Positions 1-11,887 of a stretch of DNA of 64,000 nt are shown here, one piece after another; the stretch's first letter is position 1, and the number at the start of each line of letters is the position of its first letter. The notes under the pieces are model-generated. The model searched no databases, was not told the origin of the DNA, and saw nothing but the letters and a program-made list of their open reading frames with translations. The DNA lies in contig CAXIPT010000001.1 in the NCBI GenBank assembly GCA_964030475.1, forward strand, positions 10,594,370-10,658,369, in the 5' to 3' direction. The position numbers and the translations under genes were made by a program. Source of the DNA: Tethya wilhelma (lineage: Eukaryota > Porifera > Demospongiae > Tethyida > Tethyidae).

Positions 1-477
1 GCGTAATGAAGCCCAGGTTAATTACAAGGTTTAGTGTATACTGTTGTGTCATGTAAACAGCATTTATAGTGTTAATGGAAATAGGTGCATGTGCAAATCA
101 GTTCAGTCAACTCGTAGCCAGCACATACAGCTCAGCAGCCTAGCTCTTGCGTTACAAGTGAAGTGCTTACAGACTAACCCCAGCAGTTACAAGCAGTACA
201 AATGCCCGTAGTGTTTGTTGAGACAGCTCTCTCAAGAACAAATTGCCACAACCAGCTGTAGCCAGCTGGGGTAGCTCCTCTATGTTCTTAACAAAAGACT
301 CAAACACAAGTGGAAGCAACCTTCCACCTGACTCACGCTAGTGTTGTGACAGCTCACAGTGCTCACTCCAGTCCTAGTCCTTGTCTCATTTGATCCTCAC
401 ATGGCGATTGTCAAACTGAGGCCAGCAGAAACTTTCCAGCTTGGAGCATCAAGATGCACATGTCAGCACGGTAGCTA
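1..477. other. Left flank, no gene seen
   Basis: I find no convincing coding frame, RNA gene or repeat here. It is the sequence into which the transposon starting at 478 was inserted; bases 476-477 are the TA that is duplicated at 4359-4360. Confidence 0.6.
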
Positions 478-644
478 ATAGACCTTATCCATAGCCGCGC
501 GTGCCTCCACTTGGCAAAATTTGAGCCAATGTGGAGGTGGCTCAAATCAGAGTTGGCTGCTTTCACATAACTTTTGAGCAGTTTTTATCATAACATAATT
601 CATGACAGTTGCCAGTGTACAAATGAAACTTGTTTCTACGGAAG
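478..644 (+). repeat. Left terminal inverted repeat
   Basis: It matches the reverse complement of 4209-4358 with a few short indels. Shared landmarks are ATAGACC at the tip, CTCCACTTGGC, TTTTGAGCA, GACAGTTGCCA and CTTGTTTCTACGGAA. Confidence 0.85.
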
Positions 645-948
645 TTTATTGTTTCTACAAAATTGTGCCGTGAAAGAATATGCCCAGGAGCTTAATTGTT
701 TGTATTCGTGAGCCATAGCACTTGAGTACAGTTTTTCCCACTTGTGTGTTTAGATTCTATCTCTAACTGGTCTCACGTAGTCTTCAGTAGTTTGTATTTC
801 CTTGTGCATTAGTTGCAACACGTTTGATGGCATCGGATCCCGACCAGCCCCACCCTTTTGATGACCCTTACCACCAACTAAGTGAACAAACTCCCACTGA
901 TATTGACTGTGAGCACAGTGAAAATTATTATAGCTAAAAGTTTCCACT

Positions 949-2571
949 ATGAACGCACTTATTATAAACTTATCACTTTATGAACTACCAGCTGATGTAA
1001 GACTCACTGCCATTCTGGATATAGATGGTGCTGTACTTGTAGAGCCTCTAGAACAGCATCACAACCATGCTCTACGATGGTGGTTAGTATTTCATGGTCA
1101 ACCAGAACCACCAACAAAAGCGACAAAAGCAACACTCATTCACAGGTAGCTAGAATAGAAACATATACCAGTTCCTATATCAAGTGACTTATCATGATGC
1201 AGTACATGCAGAGTTTGTGAGGCTAAGCAGAATGGAGCAAGCGTGATAGATGTGGATGGAAGCTACCTAGAGACGAAAAGGCACAAACTAGTTGAAGCTG
1301 GAATTCAGGTTCCTGGTAAACCAGCTGTGCCTACCACACTGCCTCCAAGAGAATGGTTGTTGTAACGGGAATGATTTTCAAGGAGTATGCTACCACTTTT
1401 CCAACAGTCACTTCTGGTGAGCTCTACCAACACCTATCATCAGGTAGTCAACATGAAGTGAATAGTACTGGTATGTTTCAATCACTCATAAGAGGGTATA
1501 AATTTAGGGCGTCTGGACGAATCCAAGAATTACAGCTAAACACTTGCAATCCTCATTTCTCTTTTGACAAGGCGAAAATATTTCCATCTATGAAACAAGG
1601 AATGTATGAAGTTAGCATTGTCTTTGACACAACAAAAGGAAGGGTGGAGCTAGCAAGATGCAAATGTGTAGCAGGGTAAGTAATTATAATTTCTTTTTGA
1701 AAGTTCGGTAATGAAAATTCCTCACATTATAGCCTCTCGTCCAGCTGTGTCCATGTCTCAGTGCTCCTTCATTGTTTGGTGGGTTTGAATGGACATCAAA
1801 TTATGGGACAGAACTCAAGACTTTGATGGTGATGCAAATAATTCCAGTTACATCACTACCTTGCCAGTGGAAGCAACGCAAAAAGCAGAAGGAATCAACT
1901 CTCCAAATTGCTGAAGTCGACTTTATGAAGAACAAGTTTTGTGGAAGGAAACGGAAGCGTGATTCCATGATCGAGTTTGATCCCAGACAGCTTCAGTTTC
2001 ATGTGGACATTTGGATTTCCACCCTTGAAATTTCCCATAATGATATTGCGAGCACAACACGATCCCAACGAGCTTCAGAGTAATGGCACAAAGCAAGAAG
2101 ATTGCGACTCACATCGTCAAACTTTGGAAAAGTTCTACATAATACGAAACCCAACTCATTAGTAAGCCAGATATCGCACCCAAAAAGTTTGGACCACATA
2201 CCTGCTGTTCGGTGGGGGATTGATAAGGAACAGATTGCTGTTAGAGAGTACGTGGAGCATCAGCACAAATTGGGGAAATTATGTACATTACACAATGTGG
2301 TTTCCTTATCAATGAAAGATATCCATTTCTTGGTGCATCTCCTGATCAATGTGTACATGAACCAACATGTATAGAAGACCCTTTAGGATTCATTGAAATA
2401 AAATGTCCATTCAAGTACAGGGATACAGAACCGGCTTACTCTTGTACGAAGGATGACTTATTAAACTCCATCATTTTTATCGCTGCTGTATTGGTCCTGA
2501 GATCATTTGTCCCCAGATACCTAATGGAAAACCAGTCAGAAATTTGCGCACACATTCACACAAGTAGTTAA
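949..2571 (+). pseudogene. SWIM zinc finger + YqaJ-type nuclease ORF of the ISL2EU element
   Basis: Exon 1 is 949-1145 (donor GTAGCT) and exon 2 starts at 1212, reading RVCEAKQNG. A coding block follows at 1353-1679 in another frame. A clear intron (GTAAGT donor at 1677, acceptor TATAG at about 1732) joins RCKCVAG to LSSSCVHVSVLLHCL, completing a SWIM finger (CxC then CxH). Next come SLPCQWKQ and RLTSSNFG, then GASPD...GFIEIKCPFKYRD at 2320-2420. The last is the PD-(D/E)xK core of lambda-exonuclease/YqaJ folds. Such nucleases process DNA ends, and in the element it would be an accessory protein. Frame changes near 1350 and near 2275 suggest decay, and the C-terminal part of the usual domain is not recognisable. 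Family recognition is good; exon borders after 1145 are partly inferred. Confidence 0.7.
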
Positions 2572-2868
2572 TACTGATAATTATTATGTTGATCATAAAT
2601 TCTATAACTGAGTTCATGATTTATAATAATGAATCACTATTAAGTAGCTACAACTCACTCAGTAAGATCTAGCTAGTCACTAAAGTACCAAACACAGTCA
2701 AGTCTTCCACATGATTTGATGCAGCAGCGGAGTTGCTAAATACAGACTCTGAGATGCAAGGTGCAATCAGAGCTGGTTGAAAGTTAGTTAAATAGGCACA
2801 AACAGATATAATCTGGTTAAGTAGGTGTACATGAGACAGACGAAACACACCACTCAAAATCTGAATGA

Positions 2869-4088
2869 TTTTATTCTATTTATTGCATGCTCAGCATGTA
2901 TTCTGAGAGAAGCAATAGCCACCTTGGAAGGATCCATTTGAGTTGAATGCTCGTCCATAAAGGGTGGGATGCTCAGACCTACATTCAAGTCTTTCAGTAA
3001 ATCTCGGATAGTAAAGCCTAGATCAGCCATCACTGCAGAACCAGAAGATATTGGCCTATCTTCTCGGAAACTTTTGTGAGTTCAACATCAGAAATTGAGC
3101 CAACAATAAGCCTGAGATAGAAAACAAATGCATCTATTGGGAGTGCAACCAACTAGAACCTTGCAGGTGTTCTGTGACTTGTAGTTGGACCAAGTCAATG
3201 ATTGGAGAAATAACTCATTTGATGTCTCGATAAATATCTCAGTTGCATCAATGATGCTGGATATTTTGATTTAAATGCAGCTGGAACCATCCAATGTACC
3301 TGAAGGCCACCAAATGATTTCAAAATAATGTTGGTATAATAGTGATACCCAGGTTATGAAGTATCTCGACACAGTTTGCTGAGAGATACAAAATCGTACA
3401 GCAAGGTCTGTTTCTTCTGCATTCAATCTCAGTTGTATCAGAGTCAGAAGGAGTTGATCCTGAGGAGATAGCTTACATTGAGATGGACCAACATCAGAAC
3501 ATTCCGCTTTTTGAGTGTAACTATCTGTCCCCCAGTACACCAGCTTATGAACACTTGGACCGAGATATTCAAGGAATGCTTGAATACTTTATATGATGGA
3601 AATCTAGTGAAAAATCTAATGAGTGAATTATTTTCTCTCACCTGATGGATTCCAAACCGTAGGTTTAATTTGTAGTTGGAGTTTTCTAACTTCTTCCTGT
3701 AATTCTCTGCAACTAGACGTTGATGTAGATGGTTCTTCTGATACTTCCGCAGAGTCTGCTGCTGTGGCCTGAGTTGATTCTGTAGCTGGCAAAACCGAGG
3801 CTGTGTGTTTCACAAGCGCTCGGCGTTTTGTGGGATCAATGTGATCGGGTCAAATTTTGTTCCAATGGAAATGTGTGGGCAACCATCTCTGAAATGGTTG
3901 TTGCAGACTCTAGTGTTTTTGTTGACATCATTTTTTAGTTTTAAATTTTTAACCATTGACCCCTCAATAGCTCTTTTAGATGGAATACGATGGAAAACGA
4001 TCCCCTGCTTTGTGGTTTCTCTGCTTTGGCGTAGACCACAGACCATACATACATTGACTATTATTATTATGCAATAGCGCTGAAGCAA
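2869..4088 (-). pseudogene. THAP + HTH + DDE_Tnp_4 transposase of the ISL2EU element
   Basis: Read on the minus strand, the N-terminus (4088-3810) holds a THAP C2CH finger: CMVCG, FHRIPS and NTRVCNNHF. A Ser/Thr/Glu-rich linker and a short coiled coil follow (3813-3628). Then comes a helix-turn-helix (3540-3400, LSPQDQLLLTLIQLRLN...QQTVSRYF). The DDE_Tnp_4 nuclease has the first Asp in IIDATEIF (about 3240), the second in MADLGF (about 3020) and the Glu in RIHAEHAINRIK (about 2900). The stop is at about 2869. It would cut and rejoin the element ends. Frame changes near 3812, near 3120 and near 3065 break the gene. THAP-DDE proteins of this layout are typical of IS5-like eukaryotic transposons. 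Confidence 0.75.
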
Positions 4089-4208
4089 TGTGCTGGGTTC
4101 TCAAGATTGATGGTAAGGGTCTCCAAATGCCTGCCTGCCTGCCAGTGACTGGGTGGGGCTCAGGACAATCTCAGGTTCTTTCACGTATTCTTTCACAGCA
4201 CAATTTTG

Positions 4209-4358
4209 TTTCCGTAGAAACAAGTTTCATTTGTATAATTATTGGCAACTGTCATGCATTATGGTATGAAAAAAAATGCTCAAAACTTAAGCCATCTCGA
4301 CATGGCTCAAATTTTGTTGCCAAGTGGAGGTGCGTGCAGCTATGGGGGTAGGGTCTAT
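4209..4358 (-). repeat. Right terminal inverted repeat
   Basis: Inverted partner of 478-644. It ends with GGGTCTAT and is followed by the TA duplication at 4359-4360. Confidence 0.85.
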
Positions 4359-6163
4359 TACTGCCACCTAATCAGCTAACCCAGCAAAACCACAATTAAT
4401 CAAACCATGCCTACTGGGAAAGCCAAAACAGATTAGAGTACTACAGGCAGAGTACCACTACTGATTCTACCTTTACCAAAATCCATGAAGAAGCTTCATT
4501 AAAAATCTCTTCTGTTACATGTCAATTACCACAACCTGTCATCTAGCCACAATTGGCTACAAGACTTGCAAATTATGTCATAAAACGTAAGAATCAAAGG
4601 AAGGAAAATCCACCACTGACAAGGCAGCAACACCTGCCATACCACCCCCAGTTGATGGCACCATGGCAAGTGGTTCAGAGTCTTCTACTAAGGACGACAG
4701 CAGCTAAGGAGACTACTAATGTTGCCAGAACTACTGAGTCTGCTGAGGAGTCTGTTGCAGAAGAATGTATAGATTTGCCAATATGCTTTACATAGAAAGC
4801 ATCATCCAGTGATTATCTTTTAGATAATTCACCATGAACAGTAGGCATGGCCTCGAAGCCAAGTGCTCAACGAAGCACAAAGCAGCAAATCTCAGCAACC
4901 ACAGCAACGAATCAGACTTATAAATAATATAACCATCATGCTCTTTCTGAACTGAGTGGTACTCACTTTAGCGTGAATAACTCACAAACAGAAAATGCAA
5001 ACTTGACAGGACTTGGACGAACTGCTCAGCTCTACAACCCGAATAACATAGCATTCTTTCTAATTAACATTCACCCTCACCTTTACATAGAGCATTCATA
5101 GAGCTCATTTAAACTTTGTTAAGCACGCTATGCATGGACCGTCAACCGGATGGACTTCTCAACTCAGACAGAGTATAATTTTACTAAGATTTTAATGGGA
5201 TACCGCATGTGCTGAAGCTTAATAATGCACACTGTCTGTGCCATTACTCAGATAGTTGACCATGCACTCATATGGCAGCCCCTGTCTGGAAGTTATGTCC
5301 CACAAAATGATCATGACTTGGAGGTAAATGAAACCACTATGTGAATCTTCAATTAAACTTTGCTTTTGGTGCATGGTTGGCAAGGAAGTAGAAGGGCTAC
5401 CCCTCACTGTCATGAACACTAAGATGGCTGCAACCTGTCCTACCAATAAACACGTCAATACTCTCATAGGATCCAACTGTCCCAGAATCTCCGGGACAGT
5501 CCGGGATTTGTGAACTTTGTCCCGGGTCCCGGAAAACACTCCAATATATCCCGGATGTGGCCATGCAACAGTAAAAACTGACAAAAATTGATCAATTGTA
5601 CCACAAAAACAGCTACCTTTGACTTGTACAAGGTACAAACTGTTCATGGTTGCTTATAAAGCTGTTTTAGCATTGGAGGGGTCTATGCGCTTGCAATTTG
5701 CTACGTAGTGGTAAATTTTATTTGCGTGGGTGTGTTTAGCATGCGGTCAACAAAAATTGTGGGTGTGAATTCCGATTTGTCGTTTGGTCCCGAAAACCTT
5801 ATGGAAAACGATATGCCAAACTCGACCACCTGTGGGTTAGAAACGGCCCTATCTCCCCATGCAAGATGCTACCCAGGATTGAAAGATGATAGGCTAGGTA
5901 GTGTTATCTCACCAGCACAAAGGAACATGCCACAGCAGCACCCCAGATTAATTTGCATCATGATTAATCTCTTCTGCAGAAATTTGACTGGAGTAATCGG
6001 TAACACTAGACTAGGCGCTGTCTGTGAATGAATGCACTGTATCCTGGCCAGTTCGAGATAAGCTCAGGTAAGCCTAATAGGACTTACATGTCTAACACCA
6101 GCCAGACAACTCTTTGAGAAACATAAAAGAATATTTTTTTGAAACAGGAAATGGGTTATAGTA
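4359..6163. other. Spacer between two transposons
   Basis: There is no gene I can support. It holds a diverged repeat piece at 4844-4925 and a CCCGGG-rich stretch at 5480-5562 of unknown nature. Long antisense frames at 5219-5647 have no recognisable domain. Confidence 0.5.
4844..4925 (-). repeat. Fragment of the hairpin-ended dispersed repeat
   Basis: CTCGAAGCCAAGTGCTC and AAATCTCAGCAACCAC match the body of the repeat copy at 18903-18965 and, in opposite orientation, 34340-34400 and 63385-63440. No ends are preserved. Confidence 0.6.
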
Positions 6164-6365
6164 TGTGCAGAACTTGTGTGTACTGAACTTGAACCTTGAA
6201 CTCGTGAATAATTATTGTATAATATTATTGTCTTGTGATTCTGTCAGACTTGTGTGCGTGTAACCATGTGAAGATAAAAAATCTCATTTATCTGAATTGC
6301 GCGCAAGTAAGAGTGTGAATTTAAATAGCAGACAGCTAGAGTTAGACTATATTGAACTTGTTAAA
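6164..6365 (+). repeat. 5' LTR of BEL copy A (type I)
   Basis: Starts TGTGCAGAACTTG and ends GAACTTGTTAAA directly before the primer site. It lacks the 9-base insertion after GTGTGCGTG that the 3' LTR has. An AT-rich TATA-like segment lies near 6210-6235. Confidence 0.9.
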
Positions 6366-6382
6366 TGGTCCTTCGAGCCGGA
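6366..6382 (+). promoter_or_regulatory. Primer-binding site complementary to tRNA-Tyr
   Basis: TGGTCCTTCGAGCCGGA is complementary to the 3' end (…TCCGGCTCGAAGGA plus CCA) of animal tRNA-Tyr. It lies immediately after the LTR, where minus-strand DNA synthesis is primed. Confidence 0.85.
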
Positions 6383-6452
6383 TTTATCGTTCCTGGCAAT
6401 ATTTGAGACTAGCTGAATTTCTACAGGTTCACCGACCTTTGAACTGACCGAA

Positions 6453-7874
6453 ATGGCGGAACAGTTGGCCAAGAAGAAACGGATCAGAGCGGGACACAAG
6501 GCTTCAGCCACGAAAACAATGGGAAAGGTGGACGCCGCACTGACTGCAGAATCACCCGACTTGGCCGCCCTGGCACTCCTGAAGCCAACCCTACAGGAGA
6601 AGTTAGAGACTCTAAGGGGGTTGGACGCTGAAGTCATTGACCTCATTGAGGAAGAAGGAGCTGTCGCTACTGAGATAAAACAGGCCGATGGATACAGGGA
6701 GACCCTGCACTCTTCACTGTTGAAGATAGACAAGGTACTGAATCCAACACGCGAGACTCCTCCCACACCCGGTACACCCACTAGTGGGGCGACCACACCT
6801 ACTTCGGTGTCTTCTAGGATGAAGCTCCCTAAGCTGAAACTGAGACCATTCAGTGGAGAACTGACCCAATGGACCAGCTTTTGGGAATCTTTTGAAGCTG
6901 CAGTGCACAACAATCCTGACCTAAAATCAGTGGAAAAATTCAACTATCTGTTGTCAGTTCTGGAACGATCTGCTCGTGAGGCAATTTCTGGTTTATCCTT
7001 GACTGCTGCCAATTATGAGGAGGCCATCTCCACGCTTAAAGCGAGATTCGGAGGTAAGCAGAAAATAAATGATAAACACATGGATGCCTTGTTGAAGGTT
7101 GGGAGTGTCACTGATTGTAATGATGTGAGAGCCCTAAGACATTTGTATGATGTTGTTAGCTCGCACATTCGCAGTTTGAAGTCCCTTGGCGTTAATTCTG
7201 AGAGTTATGGGACCTTGTTGTGTCCAGTATTGCTGAGCCGATTGCCCGCTGAGCTACAGCTCACCGTTAGCCAAACAGTTTCTGAAGAAGACTGGCAACT
7301 CTTGAAAGTCGTAGAAGAGGAGATAGTGGCGCGTGAGAGAGTTACGTGCAGCCTTGCACGGCCAGCACGACGTAGGGATGACAAACAACCACAGACTGCG
7401 GCCGCTCTCGTATCGGACGTAGGAGGAACGAACGTGACATGCTGCTATTGCGACAAACCTCACTTCTCTACGAATTGCGATGCTGTCACTGATGTCGAAG
7501 CCCGTAAGATGATTTTACGTAAGAGTGGCAGATGCTTTTCCTGTCTGCGTAAGGGCCACCTAAGCCGCAAGTGTCGCACCACCAATCGTTGTCATACCTG
7601 TGGGGGCCGACACCACACAAGTATCTGCAATCCCAAACCACATGAAGACCCTTCGACTGCACAGCCGAGGTCAACACCATTGAGACGACCAGCAGCCTTA
7701 ATCCCAGTGCTCCTGAATTCAATGTCATCCCTTCAAGCTCAACACTCCACATGGCCAATTGCCAATCGATCCTGCTACAGACAGCCTTTGCCCAGATCTG
7801 CAATCCAATCAACCCCATCCGGATGCAAGGAGTACAAATCATTTTGGATAATGGGAGCCAGAGGTCTTATTTAA
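6453..7874 (+). pseudogene. BEL gag (DUF1759 + zinc knuckles)
   Basis: The start MAEQLAKKKR follows a spacer after the primer site. Residues about 1-90 are charged and helical. Residues about 125-220 form the DUF1759 capsid-like region (LPKLKLRPFSGE, then WTSFWESFE). Three cysteine/histidine knuckles follow: CCYCDKPHFSTNC, CFSCLRKGHLSRKC and CHTCGGRHHTSIC. These pack RNA in virus-like particles. Authentic coding ends near 7670. Compared with the fragment at 25021, ten bases are missing there, which throws the reading frame off, so the last 65 or so residues of the open frame are shadow sequence. The protease continues in another frame. Confidence 0.85.
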
Positions 7875-8701
7875 CACAAAGAGTGAGAGAAGAGCTGGGC
7901 CTAAGCACTGTGCGGACTGAAAATCTGGCAATAGCTGCATTCGGATCCAAGAGGGCGCAAGCAAAGCCATGTGATGTCGTGATGACTAGGATTGCGACCA
8001 AGTCAGGACCTGAGTTGGAGTTAGAGTTATTTGTAGTACCCCACATATGTGATGCCTTGACAGCCCAGCCTGCCGCTGTCGCCTTCCAACAGTACAAGCA
8101 CCTCTCTGGACTCGAGTTTGCGGACCAAGGTGATGAGAAGAAACCCTTAGAGATTGACATGCTCATTGGCTCAGATGCATATTGGAGTCTAGTATCTGGA
8201 GAGGTTGTGAGGGGGGCTGAAGGCCCTGTGGCTGTCAATACAAGGCTCGGATGGGTACTCTCTGGTCCGGCAGGATACAATAATATCACCGCTATTAACC
8301 TCATCTCTACCCACAGCTTAAGAGTTGACGGAGGGATTGATGCCACCTTGAAAGCATTCTGGGAATTGGAGTCCCTCGGAGTCACAAATGATATTGATCC
8401 AGTCCAAGACCAGTTTTCCAAGAATGTTCAGATGAAGGAGGGAAGGTACCAAGTATCGTTGCCCTGGCGGGAACATCATGACCCACTTCCGTCAAATTTT
8501 GAGCTTAGCTACCATCGACTGCATGGCATTCTACGTCGCCTTAAGCACGATCCAAAGGTGTTGTTTGAGTATGACGCCATCATCCATGACCAGTTGGACA
8601 AGGGAATCGTTGAAGAAGTCCCACCTGATGAGAAGCCACCCGACATTTGCCTCATCACGCTGTCATCCGAAGAGACAAGGACACGACTAAGATACGAATA
8701 G
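7751..8701 (+). pseudogene. BEL pol: aspartic protease and start of RT
   Basis: IILDNGSQRSYLT is a retropepsin-like active-site motif of the BEL type (DUF1758/A17 family; DNGS in place of DTGA). The C-terminal part, PLPSNFELSYHRL...LFEYDAIIHDQLDKGIVEEV, is the usual BEL region ahead of the RT. The protease would cut the gag-pol polyprotein. The frame is lost at about 8645, where RT coding moves to the next frame. Confidence 0.85.
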
Positions 8702-9459
8702 TCTATGATGCTTCCTCAAAATCCAGAGGGCCTTCACTGAATGACTGCCTTTTTACCGGACCCAAGTACGATCAGAAAATCATGGAGATACTTCTGCGCT
8801 TCAGGTCATATGCAGTTGCCTTGGTGGCTGATATTGAGAAAGCCTTTCTCATGGTTTCTGTTAATCCTAATGATCGGGACGTTCTACGCTTCTTGTGGGT
8901 AAAGGACATCAAGGCTGACAAACCGGAGATTATCACTCTGAGGTTTACAAGAGTTGTGTTTGGGGTCTCGGCAAGCCCCTTTTTACTCAATGCCACCATT
9001 CATCACCACATGATGCAATATCAAGAAGACCAGCCGAACCTAGTTGAAAGGTTGATGCAGTCAATTTATGTTGATGATATTCTGGCTGGAGCCGATGACG
9101 AGGAAGGAGCATACCAGTTTTATAGTGGGGCCAAACAGTTGCTCTCGGAGGGTTCATTCAATCTGAGGAAATTCGTGACGAGTTCTCTGCGACTTCAAGC
9201 AAGGATTGATGAGAAAGAGTCTGAGACAAAGCCTGCAACTGATCAACGCCCTGTAACTGTGGAGCCATTCGACGAAACTTATGCTGAAACAACTATGCCG
9301 ATTGTAAAGGTCGCCGTTCCTGGAGAGCACCGCGTACTGGGTGTCCGCTGGGATGTTATGACCGACAGCTTGAAGTTCAATTTCAAGGAAGTTGCTGTAG
9401 CTGCACGAAATGTAGTGCCAACCAAGAGGAGCATCATCAGTATCATAGGGAGGTTCTAG
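8647..9459 (+). pseudogene. BEL pol: reverse transcriptase
   Basis: IRIVYDASSKSRGPSLNDCL, VADIEKAFLMV (catalytic Asp), RFTRVVFGVSASPFLLNA and SIYVDDILAG (the YVDD box) give the RT palm in order. The enzyme copies element RNA into DNA. The frame ends at GRF, just before a short deletion, and coding resumes in a different frame at about 9460 with GFLAPITISFKVF. Confidence 0.9.
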
Positions 9460-9497
9460 GATTTCTCGCCCCCATTACAATCTCATTCAAAGTATTC

Positions 9498-10538
9498 ATG
9501 CAGGATCTATGTAAGCTGAAGCTGAGCTGGGACGAGTGCCTCGATGGGGATCCACTGAAGCGATGGAGAGATTTAGTGGAGCAGTTGAGTATGCGAGAGC
9601 CGATGTCCTTGCCTAGATTCTATTTCAAGAGTCCCGTAAATGGAGAGATTCAATACCGCCTGTATGGCTTTTGCGATGCATCGACTATAGCGTATGCAGC
9701 TGTTGTGTACCTCGCAGAGGAGACCTCAGATGGCAGCCATTCTGAGTTTGTGGTTTCAAAGACTAGAGTAGCCCCCCTCAAGACGCAGACTATCCCGAGA
9801 CTTGAGTTGTTGTCAGCTCTGCTGCTTGCTAGACTTATCGCTAGCGTGTCAGACAGTCTGAAGCTCCGGTTAAACTTGCTACAATCACGATGTTATACTG
9901 ATTCGAAGGTGGCTCTCTATTGGATAACTGGTGTGGATAGAGATTGGAAAATTTTTGTCGAAAATAGAGTGAACGAGATTCGAGCATTAGTTCCTGCACC
10001 TTGCTGGAATCATTGCTCCGGTAAGGACAACCCTGCTGATATCCCCTCCCGTGGTCTTGCAGGACTAGAAGTCTCTATCGGAAAGAGCTGGAGGAATGGA
10101 CCTGACTGGATAGGTGCCCCTTTACACTTGCCACCTACTTTGCAACAGGAAGATGTTCCTGAACAGTGCGTCACTGAGATGAAGTCATCTGACTGTAAGA
10201 TAACACACAATTTGTTAAATTCTAGTCAAGGAATGAGTGTTAGCAATGTGATTGATGGTGGGCGTTACAGCAGCCTTCACAAAGTATATCGAATCACAGC
10301 ATATGTCTTGAAATTTATTGACCTTCTCAGAAAGAGGGTTAGTTCACCTGATCTCACGACCAAAGACTTGCATCATTCAGAGATACTATGGGTGCAAGAT
10401 TGTCAGAAAAAATTGGAAGCTGACGAGCACTTCCCCGAGTGGCGGGTCCAGTTTGGTCTTTTCAAGGATGAGAATGGATTGTGGAGATGTGGAGGTAGGC
10501 TTCACAATGCTAACCCACCAAGCATCCCCTGTTGCTAG
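9498..10538 (+). pseudogene. BEL pol: RNase H domain and connection to integrase
   Basis: YGFCDASTIAYAAVVYL (first Asp), TIPRLELLSALLLARL (Glu) and RCYTDSKVALYWI (second Asp) define an RNase H of the Pao type. It is followed by NHCSGKDNPADIPSRG. The domain degrades the RNA strand of the RNA:DNA hybrid. The frame stops at 10538, and the integrase continues in the next frame with overlap. The segment is repeated almost without change in copy B (24830-23944, minus strand). Confidence 0.9.
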
Positions 10539-11151
10539 ATCGACATCACTTCCTTACACTTCTTGTTGTGAGGGGTGCACACCTACGTGTCCAACACAAC
10601 GGTGTTAAGGAGACACTTGCAGAAGTACGCAGGAAGTTCTGGATCATTGGGGGGAGAAGCTTGGTCAAGGGATCGATACACAAGTGTGTTGTGTGTAGAC
10701 GCTATGAAGGACTACCTTATAGTGCACCTCCTCCTCCTCCACTACCGAATTACAGAGTTTGTGAGGCACCTGCCTTTACTTATACAGTAGTGGATTATGC
10801 TGGACCGATGTATTTGAAGGGCTCCAAGGGAGCCGAAGGAAACAAGATCTGGATATGTCTTTTCACTTGTTGTGTCACTAGATCCATTCATCTAGAATTG
10901 GTCCCTGACCTATCTGCTAGTACGTTTATACGGTGCTTGAAGAGATTTTCAGCCTCCCAAGGAAGATCATTTCAGATAATGCCAAGACCTTCAAGGCAGC
11001 AGCTAAGGGTATTCAGACTATGCTGAGCCAGAAAGACTTGAAGGATTATTTGAGAGATTTAAGAGTTGATTGGAGCTTTAATCTCGAAAGGGCTCCTTGG
11101 TGGGGGGGACTGTTTGAAAGGTTGATTCGATCGACCAAGCGTTGCCTTTGA
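10532..11151 (+). pseudogene. BEL pol: integrase zinc-binding and catalytic core
   Basis: The HHCC zinc region is HHFLTLLVVRGAHLRVQHNG...KCVVCRR. The catalytic core has Asp in VVDYAGPMYLKG, Asp in KIISDNAKTF and Glu in ERAPWWGGLFERLI. Coding passes from frame 2 (to about 10960) into frame 1 (10933-11151). It is then cut by a stop at 11149-11151, after which KMIGQARLTYEEM continues. Integrase inserts the cDNA into the host genome. The same break pattern is present in copy B. Confidence 0.88.
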
Positions 11152-11394
11152 AAGATGATAGGGCAAGCCAGACTCACCTACGAGGAGATGCACACGGCCC
11201 TTCTTGAGGTCGAAGCAATCTTGAATTCCTGTCCTTTGTCATACACTACGAGCGAGGACACAGAAGAACCCTTAACCCCCTCTCACCTGATACTTGGCAG
11301 ACGACTGTTGAGCCTGACCTGAGCTACTATGAAGATGGGGATGAGGATTTTGAGCTGACATCAGAGTCTCTACAAAGAAGAGTCAAGTATCTCA

Positions 11395-11868
11395 ACCATG
11401 TGGTAAATCACTTTTGGCAGCGATGGAGTAAGGAGTACCTACTTGAACTGAGGGACTCTCATAGGCGTCAAGTCACGGCCAAGGATGCTTCTCCTATCAA
11501 TGTTGGTGACGTTGTCATCATCCACGATCAAGACAAACGTCGAGGCTTCTGGAGATTGGCTCGGGTCAAGAAATAAAGATGGCAAGGTGCGAGCAGCAGC
11601 CTTGCGTGTGTCTAATGAGAAGAGGCAAGTTTCAGAGCTCCGCCAGCCAGTTCAACGTCTGTATCCTCTTGAAATCAATGACAAGCCTGGAGATGAAGGT
11701 CGAGAGACACTCACCGATAAAGTCGCACAATTATCACCTGAGAAGATTCCCCCTACCTTTGATAGTGAGAGGCCCCAACGAACAGCAGCCCTGAAAGCCA
11801 GAGATAGAGTTAAGCAGTGGTCTACTCAACTCCTTGAAGATGGTATGGAACTTGTCGTTGACTGTTAA
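11395..11868 (+). pseudogene. BEL pol: C-terminal DUF5641 region
   Basis: HFWQRWSKEYLLELR and PINVGDVVIIHDQD mark the DUF5641 domain at the end of BEL integrases. Relative to copy B, copy A lacks about a dozen bases near 11565 (after GFWRLAR), which gives a stop at 11573. Downstream, VSNEKRQVSELRQPVQRLYPLEI is still open to the stop at 11868. Confidence 0.8.
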
Positions 11869-11875
11869 CAGTCAA

Positions 11876-11887
11876 CTGGGGGGAGTG
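11876..11887 (+). promoter_or_regulatory. Polypurine tract
   Basis: GGGGGGAG at about 11878-11885, directly before the 3' LTR, is the expected primer for plus-strand DNA synthesis. The same tract (as CTCCCCCC) borders the LTRs at 13474 and 22584. Confidence 0.75.

Larger units (their letters stand above)
478..4358. mobile_element. ISL2EU-type DNA transposon, full length but decayed
   Basis: A 3.9-kb element is bounded by imperfect inverted repeats of about 150-165 bp (478-644 and 4209-4358). Both start ATAGACC and share the blocks CTCCACTTGGCAA and GACAGTTGCCA. TA dinucleotides at 476-477 and 4359-4360 look like the target duplication. Inside are two convergent genes: a SWIM-finger/YqaJ-nuclease protein on + and a THAP/HTH/DDE_Tnp_4 transposase on -. 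From memory of eukaryotic transposon classes, this pairing of a DDE transposase with a YqaJ nuclease and a 2-bp duplication fits ISL2EU. Both genes carry frameshifts, so this copy is probably dead. Confidence 0.8.

Noticed and set aside
5219..5647. 142-codon minus-strand gene
   Set aside because: No recognisable domain, no splice context and overlapping open frames on the other strand.
6347..6943. 198-codon minus-strand frame
   Set aside because: It is antisense to BEL gag and has no domain; the sense frame explains the sequence.
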